Shown piece after piece: positions 60,881 to 64,000 of a stretch of DNA of 64,000 bases; within the stretch, counting starts at the first letter, position 1; each line of letters starts with the position of its first letter. The notes under the pieces were generated by a model. It did not search any database, was not told where the DNA came from, and worked only from the letters and a program-made list of their open reading frames with translations. This DNA comes from Deinococcus cellulosilyticus NBRC 106333 = KACC 11606 (GTDB lineage: Bacteria > Deinococcota > Deinococci > Deinococcales > Deinococcaceae): positions 124,001 to 188,000 of the forward strand of contig NZ_BJXB01000007.1 of the NCBI RefSeq assembly GCF_007990775.1, written 5' to 3'. The translations under genes and the position numbers were made by a program.

Positions 60881-60936
60881 AAAGAGGCAGAAGAGGCATT
60901 CTGGCCTCTCCTGCTTTGTTGCACACTGCACCCCCT

Positions 60937-62406
60937 TCAGAAGTACTGCATGGGGGTGTCGTTCAGGTCGATGATCACGCTTTTGGTTTCCAGGTAGGCT
61001 TCCAGGGCCTGCTGCCCAAGTTCACGGCCCAGACCGGAGTGCTTGAAGCCCCCAAAGGGCAAGGTTGGGCTGAGCAGCTGGTAGGTGTTCACCCACACGG
61101 TTCCTGCCTGCAGGTTTCGGGTCATGCGCAGGGCCCGTTTGAGGTCTGAGGTCCACACAGCGGCAGCCAGACCGTAAAGGGTGCCGTTGGCGATCCTGAG
61201 GACCTCTGCCTCGTCTTCGAAGGGAATCACCACGCTGACGGGGCCAAAGACCTCCTCCTGCGCGATGGGCATGTCTGGCGTAACCCCCGAGAGCACCGTG
61301 GGCGGGTAGAAGTACCCCGGAGAAGTTGGTTTTTCTCCGCCTGCGTGCAGGACTGCACCTGCTTTGATGGCGTTTTGCACGTGCCCATCAATGCGGCATT
61401 GCTGCTCATGGCTGATCACAGGACCGAGGTCAGGCATCGCGTCGGCAGGTCCAATGGTCAGGGCTCTGGCCCGCTCAGCGAGTTGCTGAACAAAGTCGTC
61501 ATGGATGCTTTTGTGGACCAGAATGCGGCTCCCGGCCTGACACACCTGCCCTGAATTCAGGAAAATCCCAAACAGCACCCCGGAAATGGCGTGTTCCAGG
61601 TTCGCATCTTCAAAAATGATGTTGGGGCTCTTGCCGCCAAGCTCCAATGTCACCCGTTTCAGGTACCCTGAAGCGGCCTGCATGATGTTTTTTCCGGTGG
61701 TGGTCTCTCCGGTGAAGGCGATTTTGGGGATCTGTGGGTGGGCCACAATGGCCTTTCCGGTATCGTCTCCGCCGGGAAGCACGGCGATCATGCCTTCCGG
61801 GACCCCTGCTTCGGTGAGGATCTCCGCCAGAAACAGGCTGGTGAAGGGGGTTTCGGGAGCAGGTTTCAGGATGCACGGACAGCCTGCAGCGAGGGCTGGA
61901 CCCAGCTTCCAGACGGGCATCAAAAGGGGAAAATTCCAGGGGGTGATGAGCCCTGCGATTCCCACCGGTTCTTTCTGGGTGAAGGTCAGGTAATCGCCCT
62001 GTGGCCCGGCCAGACTGAAAGGCACGGTCTGGCCTCCTGTGTTGGGAATCAGGGTGGCGAAGTAATCCAGGGCGTTGGCACTCATGGGAATTTCCAGCCA
62101 TTCGGCATAACTGCGGGTCATGCCATGTTCCTGCACCATCAGATCGGCGAGTTCCTCTGACCGTTCCCTCAGCAGGCTTGCGGCCCTGCAGAGGATGCGG
62201 GTGCGCTCCAGGGGGTCCATTCCCGTCCAGATGCGGTTCTCGAAAGCCTCGCGGGCCAGACGGACCGCATGGTCCACATCTTCAGGTGTGGCCTGTGCTG
62301 CCTGTGCGAACACCTCTCCGGTGGCCGGATTCTCCACCGAAAAAGTCCCGTTGCTGGCAGAGTCACACAACTGTCCATTCAGAAAGATTTTGCCCTCAAA
62401 GCGCAT
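60937..62406 (-). CDS. Aldehyde dehydrogenase (NAD(P)+)
   Basis: 489 aa. Catalytic Cys in NSGQVCQAGSR, general base Glu in VTLELGGKSPN, Asn in TPWNFPLLMPVWKLGPALAAG, FTGETTTGK cofactor loop and EVFGPV. Likely oxidises the aldehyde made by the alcohol dehydrogenase encoded upstream to the acid. The ATG overlaps the ADH stop by one base (TGATG). Its substrate is unknown; the SCP2 domain protein suggests hydrophobic compounds. Confidence 0.95.
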   Translation of the reverse strand: MRFEGKIFLNGQLCDSASNGTFSVENPATGEVFAQAAQATPEDVDHAVRLAREAFENRIWTGMDPLERTRILCRAASLLRERSEELADLMVQEHGMTRSYAEWLEIPMSANALDYFATLIPNTGGQTVPFSLAGPQGDYLTFTQKEPVGIAGLITPWNFPLLMPVWKLGPALAAGCPCILKPAPETPFTSLFLAEILTEAGVPEGMIAVLPGGDDTGKAIVAHPQIPKIAFTGETTTGKNIMQAASGYLKRVTLELGGKSPNIIFEDANLEHAISGVLFGIFLNSGQVCQAGSRILVHKSIHDDFVQQLAERARALTIGPADAMPDLGPVISHEQQCRIDGHVQNAIKAGAVLHAGGEKPTSPGYFYPPTVLSGVTPDMPIAQEEVFGPVSVVIPFEDEAEVLRIANGTLYGLAAAVWTSDLKRALRMTRNLQAGTVWVNTYQLLSPTLPFGGFKHSGLGRELGQQALEAYLETKSVIIDLNDTPMQYF

Positions 62407-63518
62407 CAGACGCCTCCTGGCAGCAAGATGATCCTTCGGGCCTCCCCGGCCTCCAGCGTGTGGATGGCCTCATGCAACTGTTCGAGGGGGTAGCGGTGGC
62501 TGATCAGTTCCTGCAGTTTGAGTTTTCCCTCCTGGTACAGGCGGGTGATTTCGGGGATGTCTTCTTCCATGCGGGCCTGACCGTACCAGCTTCCAGTGAT
62601 GACCTTGCTTTCTGCAGGCAGGGCAAAGGCATTGAAGGTGACTTCCTGATCTGGTGATGCCACCCCGACCACGATGACCTTTCCACCCTTGCGGGCAAGG
62701 CCATAAGCCTGCTGGATGGTTTCAGGCCTGCCCACCACCTCAAAGGCGAAATCCACCCCGAGTTGATCGGTCAGGTCGAGGGTCGCCCCGATCAGGTCCG
62801 GGGTGTGGAGGGGGTTCAGGGTGTGGGTGGCCCCGAAGTCGCGGGCGTCCTGCAGTTTCTGTTCGGTCCGGTCCATGGCGATGATGGTTGTGGCTCCCAT
62901 CAGTTTCGCAGTCTGGATCACGTTCAGGCCCACCCCTCCGCACCCAATGACCGCCACCGTGGAACCCGGAGTCACCTGTGCGGTGTGCTTTACGGCCCCG
63001 AATCCGGTGAGGACTGCACAGCCCATCACTGCGGCCACCTCGAACGGCAAATCCCTGTCGATTTTCACCAGGGCATTTTCCGGAACCACCGTCTGCTCTG
63101 CGAAACACGAGGTCTGGCTGAACTGGTAGACCTCTTCACCCTGCAGGGCAAAAGGGGTGCTGCCATCGGTCTGGGTCCCAAGGGTCATCTGCATGAAGGC
63201 CTCTTCGCACAGGTCCGTGCGTTCATGCTCGCAGTACCAGCAGTGGCCGCAGGAGGGCACCCAGTTGAAAATCACATGTTCTCCCACCTGAAACCCGGTC
63301 ACCCCTTCACCGACCTGCTCGACCACCCCTGCCCCTTCATGCCCGAGGATCAGGGGGGTGAGTTGTGGGATTTTGCCGTAAATCACGCTGAGGTCCGACT
63401 GGCACAGGCCTGCAGCTTTGACCCGCACCTGCACCTGTCCTGGTCCTGGTGCCTGTAAATCCACAGAGACCACTTCGGGGGATGTCCCCACCTCCCTGAG
63501 CAGAGCCGCCTGAATCAT
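62406..63518 (-). CDS. Zinc-dependent alcohol dehydrogenase (MDR family)
   Basis: 370 aa. Catalytic zinc site GLCQSDLSV and GHEGAGVVEQVG, four structural-zinc Cys in CGHCWYCEHERTDLC, Rossmann AVIGCGGVGLNVIQTAKLMGA. It is the class-III/NDMA-type branch of MDR enzymes. It oxidises an alcohol to an aldehyde, which the ALDH could take on. The ATG overlaps the SCP2 gene stop by 4 bp. Confidence 0.95.
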   Translation of the reverse strand: MIQAALLREVGTSPEVVSVDLQAPGPGQVQVRVKAAGLCQSDLSVIYGKIPQLTPLILGHEGAGVVEQVGEGVTGFQVGEHVIFNWVPSCGHCWYCEHERTDLCEEAFMQMTLGTQTDGSTPFALQGEEVYQFSQTSCFAEQTVVPENALVKIDRDLPFEVAAVMGCAVLTGFGAVKHTAQVTPGSTVAVIGCGGVGLNVIQTAKLMGATTIIAMDRTEQKLQDARDFGATHTLNPLHTPDLIGATLDLTDQLGVDFAFEVVGRPETIQQAYGLARKGGKVIVVGVASPDQEVTFNAFALPAESKVITGSWYGQARMEEDIPEITRLYQEGKLKLQELISHRYPLEQLHEAIHTLEAGEARRIILLPGGV

Positions 63519-63937
63519 GGGATGAGGTCTCCCATGCCCTGCTCCTGCAGCACCGTGCAGTAGGTTTTAAAAAGGGGCGGCATCAGGGGGAGCAGTTTCA
63601 GGGCCTTGGCAATGGACCCACTGGCCTTGATCTGGCCTCTGGCCAGTGCACCGGGAACGTTGAGGCTGCCACTCCAGAAGCGGTGCCCCACATCTCCGAG
63701 TTGCGTGAAGGTGACATCAGGAGGGCTTGAGACCGGACCAAACTGGAAACGGATGGGGTCTCCGTTGTCGGTGGGGGTTTTGCCGTCCATCAGGAGCACA
63801 AGTTCAGGCTGGGTGTACACAAAACAGACGCTCATCTGGGCCTTGCGCAGGTTGTGGGCAGCGTCGCTGTGCTGTGAGCGGCTGAGCACCTCGGTGAGCA
63901 CCTGCTGGAAGCTTTCTGGGCTGGAATAAACGGGCAT
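63515..63937 (-). CDS. SCP2-like sterol/lipid-binding domain protein
   Basis: 140 aa, a single SCP2 domain: VCFVYTQPELVLLMDGK, FTQLGDVGHRFWSGSLNVPGALARGQIKASGSIAKALKLLPLMPPLFKTY. The GxIxASGxxxK..KLLPL motif is typical of bacterial SCP2 proteins placed next to ADH/ALDH genes in lipid or alcohol degradation. It likely holds a hydrophobic substrate. It is the first visible gene of the minus-strand operon; the ATG lies 63 bp from the window edge, with AAGGAGG just upstream. Confidence 0.88.
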   Translation of the reverse strand: MPVYSSPESFQQVLTEVLSRSQHSDAAHNLRKAQMSVCFVYTQPELVLLMDGKTPTDNGDPIRFQFGPVSSPPDVTFTQLGDVGHRFWSGSLNVPGALARGQIKASGSIAKALKLLPLMPPLFKTYCTVLQEQGMGDLIP

Positions 63938-64000
63938 GGCTGCCTCCTTGAATTGGGGATGTGTTTCAAGGTAAGGCCCAGCACACGGGCAGAGAAGGGA

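Overview
The window looks like a chromosomal segment of a Deinococcus-type bacterium of moderate GC. The grounds are the recognisable families (a YsnF/AvaK-type stress protein, a long BTAD/AAA/TPR regulator, GHL10-like secreted proteins, many small lineage-specific proteins) and above all the promoters. At least ten genes carry a TANNNT box ending only 5-8 nt before the start codon, the leaderless arrangement reported for Deinococcus. The species cannot be named from the sequence alone. No rRNA, tRNA, transposase or phage gene was seen.

Layout. (1) 1-5030 is the 3' part of a type I-C CRISPR-Cas locus: a truncated cas7, then cas4-cas1-cas2, a leader with its own promoter, and an array of 31 repeats and 30 spacers whose last repeats decay at the trailer end. 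(2) 5.2-11 kb holds a secreted C39-like/TPR protein, an AraC regulator, a phytanoyl-CoA-dioxygenase-like oxygenase coupled to a TIM-barrel epimerase-like protein, and a leishmanolysin-like lipoprotein. (3) 11-20.1 kb is a nearly complete hexuronate module: lacI-uxaE-uxuB-like SDR-uxaC-uxuA on the minus strand, and divergently a TRAP binding protein with a fused DctQ-DctM permease. Three identical 12-bp palindromes sit in the shared control region. Together these genes would import hexuronates and convert both glucuronate and galacturonate to 2-keto-3-deoxygluconate. (4) 20.2-24.8 kb has an SDR/HxlR divergent pair, a TetR gene with a matching operator before itself and before an exported alpha/beta hydrolase, and an AIM24 protein. 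(5) 24.8-29.7 kb has a cold-shock gene behind a terminator-like leader hairpin, several small orphan proteins (two pairs look paralogous), a GNAT acetyltransferase and a YsnF/AvaK stress protein.

(6) 29.8-35.1 kb is a five-gene MacAB-type efflux operon in which every junction is a 4-bp overlap and which has two TolC-like genes. (7) 35.3-37.8 kb holds a secreted protein gene followed by a response regulator and histidine kinase. (8) 37.9-44.5 kb has a VWA lipoprotein, a diguanylate cyclase with an intact GGEEF and I-site, a hydrolase and the large BTAD regulator. (9) 44.5-53.3 kb has a secreted GHL10-like protein, a HAD phosphatase, many small proteins (one only 40 aa), and a degenerate GGDEF protein that keeps its c-di-GMP I-site. 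(10) 53.4-64 kb has a multicopper oxidase whose promoter spacer is filled by a CsoR-like palindrome, a saccharopine-dehydrogenase-like protein, MsrB, an SDR/TetR divergent pair with three operator boxes, an orphan PAS histidine kinase, and an SCP2-ADH-ALDH operon.

I see no single gene set that is clearly a new system. The items most worth follow-up are the cold-shock leader hairpin, the GGGGF/I-site putative c-di-GMP receptor with its coupled 90-aa partner, the CsoR-like promoter, the two self-contained TetR regulons and the small-protein paralogue pairs.
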